DNA of 64,000 nt from VAYN01 sp963702075 (GTDB lineage Bacteria > Actinomycetota > Thermoleophilia > Solirubrobacterales > 70-9): contig OY969703.1 in assembly GCA_963702075.1 (NCBI GenBank), positions 1,674,001 through 1,738,000 on the forward strand, in the 5' to 3' direction. The translations under genes and the position numbers were made by a program. The notes beneath the pieces were generated by a model. The model searched no databases and was not told the origin of the DNA. It saw only the letters and a program-made list of their open reading frames with translations. Positions 63,890-64,000 of the stretch are shown piece after piece. Positions within the stretch are counted from its first letter, which is position 1. Every line of letters begins with the position of its first letter.

Positions 63890-64000
63890 CCCGCGCCGCC
63901 AGCGGACCCGACGAGCGGGCCGGTGAAAGAGCCCCGGGCAACAGGTTCGCCGATCTGAACTGGATCGGTGGCACTCGGTGCCTCTTCCGCAGCGGTAAAG
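63886..64000 (+). CDS. 5' end of an unidentified gene cut by window edge
   Basis: A TTG at 63886 overlaps the FAD oxidase stop (TTGA) and opens a frame of 38 codons to the window edge: TRAASGPDERAGERAPGNRF, then ADLNWIGGTRCLFRSGK. Codon pattern and the overlapping start fit a coupled gene, but too little is visible to name it. Start and reality are uncertain. Confidence 0.35.
   Translation, partial: MTRAASGPDERAGERAPGNRFADLNWIGGTRCLFRSGK

Overview
The window is a stretch of high-GC chromosome from an actinobacterium. The 16S/23S/5S operon, the GarA-type FHA + FtsR-type MerR pair, an Asp-type MurA, an RsiG-like protein and several secreted proteins of the kind common in Solirubrobacterales point to Actinomycetota, most likely class Thermoleophilia. 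The class assignment is my inference from protein style; no search was run. No phage, plasmid, CRISPR array or intact insertion sequence is visible.

Layout. 1-5.2 kb: end of a DUF4389 membrane protein, serC-serA, a secreted RTX-like protein and an MFS exporter. 5.2-20.5 kb: branched-chain amino acid region with a leucine-rich leader peptide and leuA, then an AbiEi/DUF559 gene bracketed by inverted repeats, an XRE-cupin regulator, leuC-leuD-methyltransferase, a secreted protein, leuB, a secreted repeat protein (minus strand), ilvE, citramalate synthase, a DegT aminotransferase, argH and a 3-methyladenine glycosylase. 20.5-24 kb: class A PBP and tyrS. 24-29.2 kb: one rRNA operon with no spacer tRNA. 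29.2-30 kb: large nested hairpin and degenerate sequence. 30-38.4 kb: hydrolase, murA, hisZGDBHA, two long palindromes, hisF. 38.4-46.5 kb: polysaccharide deacetylase, CCA-type nucleotidyltransferase, the yfiH-yggS-sepF division block, a PhoX-like protein, proC-yggT-lspA-rluD. 46.5-60 kb: rpsB-tsf-pyrH-frr-uppS-cdsA-(unknown)-dxr-rseP, two paralogous secreted proteins, ispG, proS and a CDP-alcohol transferase. 60-64 kb: RsiG-like protein, FHA protein, FtsR-like MerR, SRPBCC protein, FAD oxidase.

Four patterns stand out beyond the gene list. (1) The leuA leader encodes a 19-residue peptide with five consecutive Leu codons, and those codons are exactly complementary to the leuA Shine-Dalgarno site, suggesting a compact leucine-sensing translational switch. 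(2) Many first genes of transcription units have a TAnnnT box only 6-11 nt before the start codon and no Shine-Dalgarno sequence, which predicts widespread leaderless mRNAs and also argues for one possible ATC start. (3) Long, nearly perfect intergenic inverted repeats recur; three share a half-site around GGTGnYCC and look like a dispersed REP/RAYT-type palindrome family. (4) A short single-motif RsiG-like protein sits beside GarA-like and FtsR-like regulators, hinting at a c-di-GMP/phospho-threonine regulatory island.

How the genes work together: leuABCD, cimA and ilvE supply leucine and isoleucine precursors; hisZ-hisF cover most of histidine synthesis (hisC and hisI/E are not here); serC-serA start serine synthesis; murA, PBP, uppS and sepF serve the cell wall and division; dxr-ispG are MEP isoprenoid steps feeding uppS; rpsB-tsf-frr with proS and tyrS serve translation.
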